Of a stretch of DNA of 17,929 nt, positions 1 through 7,851 are shown piece by piece; within the stretch, counting starts at the first letter, position 1; each line of letters begins with the position of its first letter. The notes under the pieces are model-generated. The model had not been told where the DNA came from, ran no database searches, and worked only from the letters and a program-made list of their open reading frames with translations. The stretch lies in contig JBPOIN010000015.1 in the NCBI GenBank assembly GCA_052034445.1, forward strand, positions 1 to 17,929, read 5' to 3'. The stretch comes from Sterolibacterium sp052034445. GTDB lineage: Bacteria > Pseudomonadota > Gammaproteobacteria > Burkholderiales > Rhodocyclaceae. The position numbers and the translations under genes were made by a program.

Positions 1-1885
1 GTGGCAATCCGGCAAGCTGCCAGGCCTGCCCCTGACGGCAGACCTCTTCCAGCACCCAGGCGCCGATGTCGGTAATCAGACCGCTTTCTTCGGCGATCGG
101 AATGAAATCGTTGGGCGGAATCAGGCCACGTTCGGGGTCGAGCCAGCGCACCAGCGCTTCTGCGCCAACGATGAGTCCTGAGGCCACATCGACCTTGGGC
201 TGGTAATGCAAGCGCAGTTCGCAATGCTTGAGCGCGCGGCGCAAGCCGCCCTCGATGCTCAGGCGATCCATGACCGTCTGATTCATTTCGGCGTTGAAGA
301 AGGCGTACCCATCCTGCGCCGCCTGCTTGGCGCGGCACATCGCGACATCAGCATAACGCAGCAGCGTCACGGCATCCAGGCTGTCGTCGGGGAAAATGCT
401 GATGCCGATGCTGGCGCCAATGCGCAGTTCGTGCTGATCGATCAGGAATGGCGCCTCAAGCGCGTCAAGCAGTTTCTGCGCGACATTCGCGGCATGTTCG
501 CGACGCGCGACGTTGAACAGCCCACAGGCGAATTCATCACCGCCCATGCGCGCCACGACATCGTTGTCGCGCAACTGGTGGCACAGACGCTGGGCAACCT
601 GCTGCAGCAGCCGGTCGCCGATGTCATGTCCAAGGCTGTCGTTAATGGGCTTGAAACGGTTCAGGTCAATGAACAGCAGCGCAGCCTGCTGCTGATTGCG
701 CTGTGCGGTCACAAACGCCTGTTCAAGCAGCTTGTAGAGCAGCGTGCGGTTCGGCAGATCGGTCAGAGCATCGTAGTAGGCGAGATGATTGATGCGCTCC
801 TCGCTGTGCTTGCGTTCGCTGATGTCGATGAAAATCGAGAAGTAATGCGTAACCTCGCCCTGAGCGTTCTTCATGGTATTGAAGGACGCCCACTTGCGAT
901 ACAGCTCGCCATCCTTGCGCCGTTCCCAGACCTCGCCCTGCCAGCAGCCGCTCACGCGGATGCTGTCACGGCGGCGCGCGAAGAAATGCGGCTCGTGATG
1001 ATCCGAGTCGAACATGCGCGCATTCTTGCCGAGCACTTCCTCGGCGGTGTAGCCGGTGATGCGCTGGAAGGCCTGGTTCACCGAGATGATGCGTTCTTCC
1101 GCGTCGGTGATGAAAATCGCCTCCTCGCTGACCTCGAACACGCGCGAACTCAGGCTGAGTTTTTCATGCGCGCTGATGCGCTCGGTGATGTCGGTCAGAT
1201 AACCAATCAGGCCGCTCGGCTCCCCCGTGCGATCGCGCACCAGCGACAGCGACAGGCTGGCCCAGAATATCTCGCCCGACTTGCGTCGGTGGCGGATCTC
1301 CATCTCACGCCCGCCATGCTCCATGAAAATATCATTGGCAAGACCATCGGGCGCCGGCGCATCGTCGCGGTCGTAGAGAAACAGTACGTTGCGCCCGAGC
1401 GCCTCGTCGGCCGTGTAGCCGAACATGCGTTCGGCACCCTTGTTCCAGTGCGTGATGTAACCCGCGAGATCCATGGCGATCACCGAGTCGTTGATCTGTT
1501 CGAGAATCTGCGACTGGTGCTCGTTCTGGGCGGTCGTCTGGTTGAGTTCGATGGCCATGCGCGCGGTCTCGGTCTGCCAAACCAGCAGGCGTCCCGTGAC
1601 ATTGGCCAGATCGGTAAGTATCTGGCGCGCTGCAGCGTCATAGCCTGCCGCACGCCCACTCAGTGCATAGTAGCCGCAACAGGTATCGCCATAGGCAATG
1701 ATCTGCACTATCTCATGTGCAGAGCGTGGCGGCTGGGTGTAATAACCGCCCTCGGGGCTTTCGAGCAGCAGGCGAGCCAGCGAGCCCAACGCCTGACTGA
1801 GCATCTCCCCATCCAGCCGTTGCACGACCTCAATCAGTTCGGTGCAGGCATTCAGCGGGGTCATCGAGGGCAGGCTATGTGGCAT
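1..1885 (-). CDS. PAS-PAS-GGDEF-EAL cyclic-di-GMP signalling protein, copy 2 (C-terminus beyond window)
   Basis: The frame is open from ATG at 1885 to the left edge, giving 628 codons with no stop, so the 3' end lies outside. The protein is a predicted sensor and cyclic-di-GMP synthase/phosphodiesterase. Domains seen: a GAF-like N-terminal segment (about 1-110), PAS1 (about 125-237), PAS2 (about 248-358), GGDEF (about 367-535) and the start of EAL. GGDEF is intact at 448-452, with an RDND inhibitory-site motif five residues ahead of it; EAL is at 576-578. The later phosphodiesterase residues (Asn, Glu, Asp-Asp, Lys) are off the window and cannot be judged. There is no membrane segment, so the protein is probably cytosolic. 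The start lies 13 bp after the stop of the HDOD-2 gene, and the spacer has no convincing ribosome site, so translation may be coupled. It is a paralogue of the protein at 3278-5710. Confidence 0.93.
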   Translation of the reverse strand, partial: MPHSLPSMTPLNACTELIEVVQRLDGEMLSQALGSLARLLLESPEGGYYTQPPRSAHEIVQIIAYGDTCCGYYALSGRAAGYDAAARQILTDLANVTGRLLVWQTETARMAIELNQTTAQNEHQSQILEQINDSVIAMDLAGYITHWNKGAERMFGYTADEALGRNVLFLYDRDDAPAPDGLANDIFMEHGGREMEIRHRRKSGEIFWASLSLSLVRDRTGEPSGLIGYLTDITERISAHEKLSLSSRVFEVSEEAIFITDAEERIISVNQAFQRITGYTAEEVLGKNARMFDSDHHEPHFFARRRDSIRVSGCWQGEVWERRKDGELYRKWASFNTMKNAQGEVTHYFSIFIDISERKHSEERINHLAYYDALTDLPNRTLLYKLLEQAFVTAQRNQQQAALLFIDLNRFKPINDSLGHDIGDRLLQQVAQRLCHQLRDNDVVARMGGDEFACGLFNVARREHAANVAQKLLDALEAPFLIDQHELRIGASIGISIFPDDSLDAVTLLRYADVAMCRAKQAAQDGYAFFNAEMNQTVMDRLSIEGGLRRALKHCELRLHYQPKVDVASGLIVGAEALVRWLDPERGLIPPNDFIPIAEESGLITDIGAWVLEEVCRQGQAWQLAGLP

Positions 1886-1898
1886 GGAGTTGTACGCT

Positions 1899-3149
1899 TC
1901 AGAGCGCCTGAGTGACCTGCCTGGCCCAGGCGACAGCCTGGATCTGAGCCGCGCAAAACTGCGCCATACTGAGACCCACCGCCTGCAGGCGATTGCGCAG
2001 AGCAGCTTGTGTATCGGCGCGGGATAACTGCTCGCTGTCTTCAACGCTGGCCAGCAGCGCGCCCAAGGCGCCTGTCCGCTGCAACAGCGCGGCGCTGATT
2101 TCCGGCGCCAGATTGAGGGGCTCGATGATGGTTGCCAGCGGCATTCCCAGCAGGATGTCGAGCAGCGAGAACATGCCGACCATGAAAGCCTCGTCCTGGG
2201 CAATGCGGCCTCCGCCACTGGCTTTGCACAGCGCCTCCATGAGACCGGCGCGCAACACTGCACGCAGCAACAGGGGGTTCGGATTCTCGTTATGCGGCTG
2301 GGCATACAGCACCAGCTGCAGCCAGCGTTGCAGCTGGTTGCGCCCCAGCATGGCCAGCGCATGGCCGAAATTGGCGATCTTTTTGGTCAGACCGAAATGC
2401 ACCGAGTTCACCAGCTTGAGCAGCTGATATGCAAGCTCGGGCGATTGCTTGAGCGTCGCCTCGATCTCGATGCTATCCGCCTCACGGGCAACCAAGGCCA
2501 ACAACTTGAGCAGCACCGCACGTCCCGGCCCCTGCTCCTGCTGCGCCGGCGCTGGATGATAGGCATAGTCACCGACAAACCACTCGCAACCGGCGATCAT
2601 CGCGGCCATGAAGGCCGCCGGCGTTGAGACATCGAGCGCCAGATGCGGCCCCGGGAAACGCCGCAGCAGGGCGGCAACTCTGGTGCTGCCAGGCAGTACA
2701 GCGGCCGCTGTCAGATTGACGGCATCCACCATGGCGGATGAGAGTGCGAACGCCGTATTGCAATAGGGGTCATGGGCATCAAAACAAGAGTTCTGCACAT
2801 TGCGCTGCTGCGCATCCTGCGTCATGAGCTGAAAGCCCAGACCCTGCAAACGCTGCCAAGCGACCGTGCCGGTGTCGGCGGCGGGCGGCGCGAGAAAGAT
2901 CACGTGTTCGGTGGGCAACGCAGTCGTGCCTGCGGCATCCAGCCATTCCGGGGAATCCAGCGCCACAATGCAGGGCAAATCGCCAAGCGCCGCAGCCATC
3001 CCGAATTCACCGAACAAACGGGTCAGCACATCGGGAGACGTCCTGAGCGGCGCTACAACCAGCAACGCCGCAAGAGTATGCCGGACATCAACCACAAGCC
3101 GCACGGCGGGTACGGCAAATTCGTCAAACGCGGGTGCGGCGGAATCCAT
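1899..3149 (-). CDS. HDOD-domain protein with degenerate EAL-like N-terminal half, copy 2
   Basis: The protein has 416 residues. Residues about 212-400 form an HDOD domain, recognised by LKQSPELAYQLLKLVNSV, the following GHALAMLGRNQLQRWLQL helix region and AFMVGMFSLLDILLGMPL. HDOD is an HD-related fold that lacks metal-dependent hydrolase residues and usually acts in signalling scaffolds. The layout matches the YuxH-like EAL-HDOD family. The N-terminal half shows only a faint EAL trace: GFQLMTQD where EAL proteins have a G-F-x-L-x-x-D-D strand, and FVGDYAYHP (191-199) where they have Q-G-Y-x-x-x-x-P. No EAL motif or metal ligands are visible, so phosphodiesterase activity is unlikely. It precedes the GGDEF-EAL-2 gene by 13 bp and is a paralogue of the protein at 5732-6934. 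The ribosome site before the ATG is weak (AAGA). The family is certain for HDOD; the partner role is inferred. Confidence 0.9.
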   Translation of the reverse strand: MDSAAPAFDEFAVPAVRLVVDVRHTLAALLVVAPLRTSPDVLTRLFGEFGMAAALGDLPCIVALDSPEWLDAAGTTALPTEHVIFLAPPAADTGTVAWQRLQGLGFQLMTQDAQQRNVQNSCFDAHDPYCNTAFALSSAMVDAVNLTAAAVLPGSTRVAALLRRFPGPHLALDVSTPAAFMAAMIAGCEWFVGDYAYHPAPAQQEQGPGRAVLLKLLALVAREADSIEIEATLKQSPELAYQLLKLVNSVHFGLTKKIANFGHALAMLGRNQLQRWLQLVLYAQPHNENPNPLLLRAVLRAGLMEALCKASGGGRIAQDEAFMVGMFSLLDILLGMPLATIIEPLNLAPEISAALLQRTGALGALLASVEDSEQLSRADTQAALRNRLQAVGLSMAQFCAAQIQAVAWARQVTQAL

Positions 3150-3277
3150 GGCGATCTTGATGATCTACTGTAACTTCATTGAACAACGCAGGAATTCTAC
3201 GCCACCTTGGTCATATATCGAAAGTTAATTGATTGCACTGATTGATGCATAGCAGTTCTGCAAAAAAGCACCCCACT
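3150..3277 (-). promoter_or_regulatory. Intergenic region with candidate promoter for module copy 2
   Basis: This 128-bp gap between the modules is noticeably more AT-rich than the flanking genes. Reading toward HDOD-2, TTTCGA (3223-3218) is followed after 18 bp by TAGAAT (3199-3194). That would give a leader of about 40 bases to the ATG at 3149. Upstream of it the plus strand carries a direct repeat of TGATTG (3230-3235 and 3239-3244, 9-bp period), which could be a regulator site. I see no clear stem-loop terminator after the GGDEF-EAL-1 stop at 3278, only an isolated T run, so read-through is possible. Hexamer matches are imperfect, so the promoter call is weak. Confidence 0.3.
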
Positions 3278-5710
3278 CTAAGCCCGCGGCGCAAGGCAAT
3301 GCCCCAACCGCACTAGGGCGACAAAGTCATCGGCAGGTAAGGGGCGCGAATACAGGTAGCCCTGGATTTCATCGCAATCGATGCTGCGCAGGAAATCGAG
3401 TTGCGCCGGCGTTTCGACGCCTTCGGCAATCACCTTGAGACGCAGCTGCCGCGCCATGCTCGTGATGGCGCCCGCAATCGCACAGTCGTCGGCATTCCCG
3501 GGGGTGCCGATGATGAACGAGCGATCGATCTTCAAGGTGTCGATCGGGAAGCGCTTGAGGTAGGACAGGCTTGAATAGCCCGTGCCGAAATCGTCGAGTG
3601 ACATGGCAATCCCCATGGCATGCAGATCGTTCATGATGCCGATCACACCTTCGGTGTTGTGCATGAGCATGCTCTCGGTGAGCTCCAGTTCCAGCCAGTC
3701 CGCCGGCAAGGCATGCTGTTGCAGCAGGTCGGCGACACGCTGCGGTAGCCGGGCACCGATCTGGCGCGCCGAAATGTTTACCGCGATCTTGAGCGGCGGC
3801 AGCCCCCCCTCCCACCAGCGCCGCGCCTGCGCGCACACCGTGGCGAGCACCCATTCGCCGACATCGACGATCAGTCCGCTTTCTTCGGCGATCGGAATGA
3901 ATTCGAGCGGCGAGATCATGCCGCGTTCTGGATGCTTCCAGCGCACCAGGGCTTCGGCACCGACGATGCGGCCGGAAGCAATATCGACCTTGGGCTGATA
4001 GTGCAGCAGCAATTCGTCATTGGCGAGCGCCTTGCGCAGTCCGGCCTCGATGCTCAGGCGTGTGACGGCCAGTTCGTTCATTTCCTGATTGAAGAACGCG
4101 TAGCCGTCCTGGGCGATTTTCTTCGCCCGATACATGGCGACGTCGGCATAGCTCAGCAGCGTCGTCGCATCCAGACTGTCGTCAGGGAACACGCTGATGC
4201 CGATACTCGCACCGACCCGCAATTCCTTGTCGTCGTAAGGAAACGGCCGATCCAGCGCGGCAATGAGTTTTTGCGCCACGATGCCGGCATGCTCGCGGCG
4301 CGCGATACCGAACAGGCCGACGACAAACTCGTCGCCGCCCATGCGCGCCACGACGTCGGATTCGCGCAGAGTCTTGCGCAGGCGTTGCCCGACTTCGCGC
4401 AGCAGCCAGTCGCCGACTTCGTGACCAAGGCTGTCGTTGATCGGCTTGAAACGGTTCAGGTCGAGAAACAGGACTGCGCCTTGCAGATGGGTGCGCTTGG
4501 CTTCCACGAGCGCCTGGTCCAGCAAGCGGTTCAGCAACGCCCGATTCGGCAGGTCGGTCAGCGCATCGTAATAAGCCAGGTGATGGATACGCTCTTCGTT
4601 GCGCTTGCGTTCGGTGATGTCGGTGAAGATCGAGAAGTAGTACGTGATCTTGCCCTGCGCGTTGCGCAGGGTGCTGATCGAGGCCCATTTCGGATACACC
4701 TCGCCATTCTTGCGCTGCTCCCAGACTTCGCCGTGCCAGCTGCCGGCTGCCTGCAACGTGGCGCGCCGCTCGGCGTAAAACTTCTCGTCATGACGCGGGG
4801 AATGCAGCAGGTCGGGCGTCTGGCCGCGCACCTCGGCGAGCGTGTAGCCGGTTATTTTCTCGAACGCCGGATTCACCGAGACAATGCGTTCAGCATTATC
4901 GGCAATATACATGCCTTCCTCGCTGAGCTCGAACATGCGCGTATTGAGGCGCAGTTTCTCGGCTGCCTCGATGCGTTCGGTGATGTCTGTCAGGTAGCCG
5001 ATCAGGCCGCTCGGATCGCCATTGGCATCGCGCACCAGAGACAGCGACAGACTGGCCCAGAACACTTCGCCCGATTTCCGCCGCCGCCGCACATCCATCT
5101 CGCGGCCGCCCTGCTCAAGAAACACATCCTGCATGAGCAGATCGTCGGTCTCGCCATCGTCGGCATACAGGAACAGGATGTTGCGCCCCACGGCCTCCTC
5201 GGCGCAGTAGCCGAACAGGCGCTCGGCGCCCTTGTTCCAGTGAGTGATGAAGCCGGCCAAGTCCATGGCAATCACAGAATCATGGATGTGATCGAGCATC
5301 TCGGCTTGATGCTTGAACTCCAGATCGGTCTGCACCAGCGCCTGCGCCATGCGCACGGTCTCGGCATGCTGATGCAGCAGACGCCCCGTGAGTTCGGCGA
5401 GCGTGGCGAGATGCTGGCGCTCGCGCGCCGTATAGCCGCCCGGCCGCCCACTTAGCGCAAAACAGCCGAAATACTGGTCGCCGACACGCACCGCGTGCGT
5501 GAGTTCAAAATTCCCCGACGGCTCGCCCGTAAAGAAGCCGCCCTGCGGGCTTTCAAGCAGGCGCTGGGCGATGCTGCCCAGCGCCTGGGCGCTGATGCCG
5601 GCCGATTGCTGCGCGGCGTCGAAAAGCTCCAGACTCGCGGTCAACGCATCCACGCCCTCCTCCGGCGCGGTGGTAGCCGACTGAAAGGGGAAGGAGTTTG
5701 TGTCAGCCAT
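3278..5710 (-). CDS. GAF-like/PAS-PAS-GGDEF-EAL cyclic-di-GMP synthase/phosphodiesterase, copy 1
   Basis: This 810-residue protein is predicted to make and/or degrade cyclic di-GMP in response to signals sensed by its N-terminal domains. Order: GAF-like segment (about 25-115, ending in the GAF-type GGYTARERQHLATL), PAS1 (about 135-247, ending TDITERI), PAS2 (about 258-369, ending TDITERK), GGDEF (about 377-545), EAL (about 560-800). GGDEF is intact at 458-462 with inhibitory-site RESD at 449-452. EAL residues look complete: E586, N645, E679, D706-D707, K727, E763/E766 and Q783. Both activities are therefore possible; which dominates cannot be read from sequence. There is no membrane segment or signal peptide. 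GAGGA lies about 6 bases before the ATG, a good ribosome site, and the start is 21 bp after the HDOD-1 stop, indicating an operon. Confidence 0.95.
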   Translation of the reverse strand: MADTNSFPFQSATTAPEEGVDALTASLELFDAAQQSAGISAQALGSIAQRLLESPQGGFFTGEPSGNFELTHAVRVGDQYFGCFALSGRPGGYTARERQHLATLAELTGRLLHQHAETVRMAQALVQTDLEFKHQAEMLDHIHDSVIAMDLAGFITHWNKGAERLFGYCAEEAVGRNILFLYADDGETDDLLMQDVFLEQGGREMDVRRRRKSGEVFWASLSLSLVRDANGDPSGLIGYLTDITERIEAAEKLRLNTRMFELSEEGMYIADNAERIVSVNPAFEKITGYTLAEVRGQTPDLLHSPRHDEKFYAERRATLQAAGSWHGEVWEQRKNGEVYPKWASISTLRNAQGKITYYFSIFTDITERKRNEERIHHLAYYDALTDLPNRALLNRLLDQALVEAKRTHLQGAVLFLDLNRFKPINDSLGHEVGDWLLREVGQRLRKTLRESDVVARMGGDEFVVGLFGIARREHAGIVAQKLIAALDRPFPYDDKELRVGASIGISVFPDDSLDATTLLSYADVAMYRAKKIAQDGYAFFNQEMNELAVTRLSIEAGLRKALANDELLLHYQPKVDIASGRIVGAEALVRWKHPERGMISPLEFIPIAEESGLIVDVGEWVLATVCAQARRWWEGGLPPLKIAVNISARQIGARLPQRVADLLQQHALPADWLELELTESMLMHNTEGVIGIMNDLHAMGIAMSLDDFGTGYSSLSYLKRFPIDTLKIDRSFIIGTPGNADDCAIAGAITSMARQLRLKVIAEGVETPAQLDFLRSIDCDEIQGYLYSRPLPADDFVALVRLGHCLAPRA

Positions 5711-5731
5711 GGGGGTTCCTCATGCCGGCCA

Positions 5732-6934
5732 TCAGTTACCCTGACTGATCTGATGCGTCCAGCGCAAAGCCTGCAACTGCAGGCGACAGAAGACATCCGG
5801 CGCAATGCCCACGGCCAGCAGCTGACTGAGGAATACAGGGCTCGGCGCCTGCTCGGCGCGTTCGGCGAGCTGCAGCAAATTGCCCAGCGCACCGCTGCGT
5901 TGCAGCAAAGCCTGCAGCGGCTCCTCGGCGAGATTCAGCGGCGCGAGAATCTCGCCCAGCGCTTGCCCGAACAGAACATCGAGCAGCGAGAACATGCCGG
6001 CCATGAAGGCGTTTTCCTGCGCCGTCTGGTCACCGCCCTGCGCGCGGCACAAGGCTTCGCACAGGCTGGCGCGCAATGCGGCACGCGGCAACAGCGGATT
6101 CGTGGCAGCGCTGCGCTGCTGCGCATACAACAGCAGTTGCAGCCAGCGCTGCAGCTGGCGCCGGCCAAGCATGGCTATCGCATGACTGAAACTGGCGATA
6201 CGCTTGTTCGGCGAAAAGCTGACGGAATTCACGAGCTTGAGTAGCTGGTAGGAAAGTTCCGGCGCCTGTTTGAGCAAATCCTCGATCGCATGCACTTCGG
6301 CATCGCTCGTGACCAAACCGAGCAACTTGAGCAGCAAGGCGTGCGACGGCCCATGACTTTGCATCGGGTTTCTGGCGCCGGGATGCAGCGCATAGTCGCC
6401 GGCAAACCAAGTGTACCCGGTGGCCTGACAGGCCGCAAAACCGGCCATGGTGTGCACTGCGTCAGCCAGATACGGCCCAGGCAGACCCGCATGAGCGACA
6501 GGCGGTGATTCGGCGCCGGCGTCAAGAGTGACAGCCAGCGCCGTGATGCTCGCCGGCAGCGTCGCAGCGCCTGGCAGGCCATCGACCATCAGGCGAAAGC
6601 CGGCTTGCTGCCACGGGCCGAGCGTCTCTGCAGCCGCTGGCGCCAGGCAGAGCGCCAGCGGCAGACGCAGGATCATGCGTTGAACATCGAACTGCGTCAT
6701 AAGCGCCGGCAATTGCGCGCCATCGAGCTGCGCCAGATCGACGAGCGGCAGAATGCAGCTCAGATCGCCCGTGGCGGCAAAGAAATCGGTCTCGCGGCAC
6801 AACCGCGCGAATGCGGCTATGGAAGTTTCCGATTCTGGCGCCGCCAGCAGCGCCACCCAGGCATGCCGGGTATCGCTGACGGGATGCCAGGAAATCAGAG
6901 GCAAGTCATGCGTGACGGAATTGCTCGATGCCAT
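5732..6934 (-). CDS. HDOD-domain protein with degenerate EAL-like N-terminal half, copy 1
   Basis: The protein has 400 residues. The HDOD domain spans about 200-385 (LKQAPELSYQLLKLVNSV, SHAIAMLGRRQLQRWLQL, AFMAGMFSLLDVLFGQAL). The first 190 residues look like an eroded EAL domain: GFRLMVDG (112-119) and WFAGDYALHP (176-185) occupy the places of conserved EAL strands, but the EAL motif and metal-binding acidic residues are missing. Proteins of this EAL-HDOD type are known cyclic-di-GMP signalling components. Here a binding or adaptor role is more likely than catalysis (inference). It is the first gene of module 1 and lies 21 bp ahead of its GGDEF-EAL partner. No Shine-Dalgarno sequence is evident before the ATG at 6934. 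It is a paralogue of the 416-residue protein at 1899-3149, most similar in the HDOD half. Confidence 0.9.
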   Translation of the reverse strand: MASSNSVTHDLPLISWHPVSDTRHAWVALLAAPESETSIAAFARLCRETDFFAATGDLSCILPLVDLAQLDGAQLPALMTQFDVQRMILRLPLALCLAPAAAETLGPWQQAGFRLMVDGLPGAATLPASITALAVTLDAGAESPPVAHAGLPGPYLADAVHTMAGFAACQATGYTWFAGDYALHPGARNPMQSHGPSHALLLKLLGLVTSDAEVHAIEDLLKQAPELSYQLLKLVNSVSFSPNKRIASFSHAIAMLGRRQLQRWLQLLLYAQQRSAATNPLLPRAALRASLCEALCRAQGGDQTAQENAFMAGMFSLLDVLFGQALGEILAPLNLAEEPLQALLQRSGALGNLLQLAERAEQAPSPVFLSQLLAVGIAPDVFCRLQLQALRWTHQISQGN

Positions 6935-7036
6935 GGTGAGATTGAAGAAACAATTATCTGAAAAGCACGCGACCGACGTCGAAAATTGGCGAAACCACGA
7001 GGAAAGCAGGAGGGTCAGAGCATAGCAAGAATTTTT
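6935..7036 (-). promoter_or_regulatory. Gap upstream of module copy 1, possible promoter
   Basis: 102 bp lie between the cyclo-ligase stop and the HDOD-1 start. Toward HDOD-1, a GATAAT hexamer (6958-6953) is a candidate -10 with a leader of about 17 bases. The nearest upstream TTTCGA (6984-6979) is 20 bp away, longer than usual for sigma-70. TTTCGA also occurs ahead of the candidate -10 of module copy 2, which may be coincidence. No terminator hairpin is visible after the cyclo-ligase gene. Confidence 0.25.
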
Positions 7037-7759
7037 TCATTCGCCAGCCGGGTTCCTTGAAATTTCTGTGACCGGCCCGCGAATTTCCGCGCTACCCTGC
7101 AGCAGGGTGCGCAGACGCGGCGAGAAAATCTCGACGCCGGCTTCGGTCACCACGGCATCAAGCGGAACATCGTGGGCCTCCGCTTCAATGCTGGCGACGC
7201 GTGCAAGTTCGAAACCAATGCCGAGCGCCAGCGGCGGCGGCTGCAACGCCGCGAGCGTGCGATCGAAATAGCCGGCGCCGTAACCGAGCCGATAGCCCAT
7301 CGCATCGAAGGCATTCACGGGCAACAGCAGCACATCAGGGCGCAGCCTCTCACCCTGAACCGGATAGTGGATACCGTAGCGATCCACGGCCAGCGTCGAC
7401 CCAGGCTGCCAGGCGCGAAAATCAAGGGCGGCGTCGGTGCCCACCACCACAGGAAGACAGGCGCGCACGCTGGCGGCAAGCAGACGAGTGACGAGAGGAC
7501 GAGCGTCGAATTCGGCGCGAAACGGCCAGCAAAAGCCCAGCACTCGCGGCGCGCAACGCGCCAGTAATGGCGCGAGATGCTGCTCCAGCGCCTGCGACAA
7601 AGCACGATGCTGCGCAACATCAAGGGTCTCGCGCGCGGCGATTTTTTCGCGCCGCACGCGGTTACGCCGCTGCACCGCGGTTTCGATGCCCGCCGCAGGC
7701 GTCGCAGCGAGGCTTGAATGCACTGTATTGCCGCGCTTTTCCGCCGATTTCGAGCTCAT
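7037..7759 (-). CDS. ygfA: 5-formyltetrahydrofolate cyclo-ligase
   Basis: The enzyme converts 5-formyltetrahydrofolate to 5,10-methenyltetrahydrofolate with ATP, salvaging a dead-end folate in the cytosol. Family marks are visible: a basic start of the domain (RRNRVRREK), VLLLPVNAFDAMGYRLGYGAGYFDRTL (the G-Y-G-x-G-Y-F-D-R signature) and HDVPLDAVVTEAG near the C-terminus. At 240 residues it is longer than the usual size of around 190-200. The extra length is an N-terminal stretch of about 28 residues before the conserved start, plus a C-terminal tail of about 30 residues. The N-terminal extension may be an annotation artefact: a GTG at codon 13 (7723) is an alternative start, and neither start has a strong ribosome site. 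The gene is divergent from the lytic transglycosylase gene. Symbol ygfA (also fau) is given by family. Confidence 0.93.
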   Translation of the reverse strand: MSSKSAEKRGNTVHSSLAATPAAGIETAVQRRNRVRREKIAARETLDVAQHRALSQALEQHLAPLLARCAPRVLGFCWPFRAEFDARPLVTRLLAASVRACLPVVVGTDAALDFRAWQPGSTLAVDRYGIHYPVQGERLRPDVLLLPVNAFDAMGYRLGYGAGYFDRTLAALQPPPLALGIGFELARVASIEAEAHDVPLDAVVTEAGVEIFSPRLRTLLQGSAEIRGPVTEISRNPAGE

Positions 7760-7851
7760 GCCATGTGCTATTCTTGACTCGGAAAGATTGGGGTAGACTG
7801 AAATTCAAGCGACGAAACTTTGCGTCGAATTTCGCATCACACTATATAACC
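7760..7851. promoter_or_regulatory. Divergent promoter region between 5-FCL and lytic transglycosylase genes
   Basis: This 92-bp divergent spacer is AT-richer than its flanks. Toward the transglycosylase it holds TTGACT near 7774-7779 with TAGACT 14 bp later, a spacing too short for a standard promoter. A TATATAAC stretch also lies just before the ATG at 7852. A 5-bp inverted repeat CGACG/CGTCG frames 8 bases near 7810-7828. None of these is convincing alone, but the divergent layout requires at least one promoter here. Confidence 0.3.

Larger units (their letters stand above)
1..6934 (-). repeat. Tandem duplication of a two-gene c-di-GMP module (HDOD + PAS-GGDEF-EAL)
   Basis: Two successive gene pairs have the same order, strand and architecture: 6934-5732 with 5710-3278, and 3149-1899 with 1885-<1. 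The HDOD proteins share long near-identical blocks such as LLKLVNSV and RQLQRWLQL / NQLQRWLQL. The GGDEF-EAL proteins can be aligned over the whole visible length with only a small N-terminal length difference (GGDEF motif at residue 458 versus 448, EAL motif at 586 versus 576). At the DNA level the copies differ at many third positions and at many residues, so this is an old duplication, not a recent or assembly repeat. The second copy is cut by the window edge. Confidence 0.9.

Noticed and set aside
206..1915. Long plus-strand open frame (569 codons) at the left end
   Set aside because: It lies opposite the GGDEF-EAL copy 2 gene, whose minus-strand frame carries all family motifs. The plus-strand translation has no recognisable domain and is a codon-bias shadow.
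3932..5455. Plus-strand open frame of 507 codons
   Set aside because: It is antisense to the 810-residue GGDEF-EAL protein. Its apparent similarity to the frame at 206-1915 merely mirrors the paralogy of the true genes on the other strand.
1..6934. Duplication as an assembly or cloning artefact
   Set aside because: The copies differ throughout at both DNA and protein level and have different lengths and intergenic regions, so they are genuine diverged paralogues.
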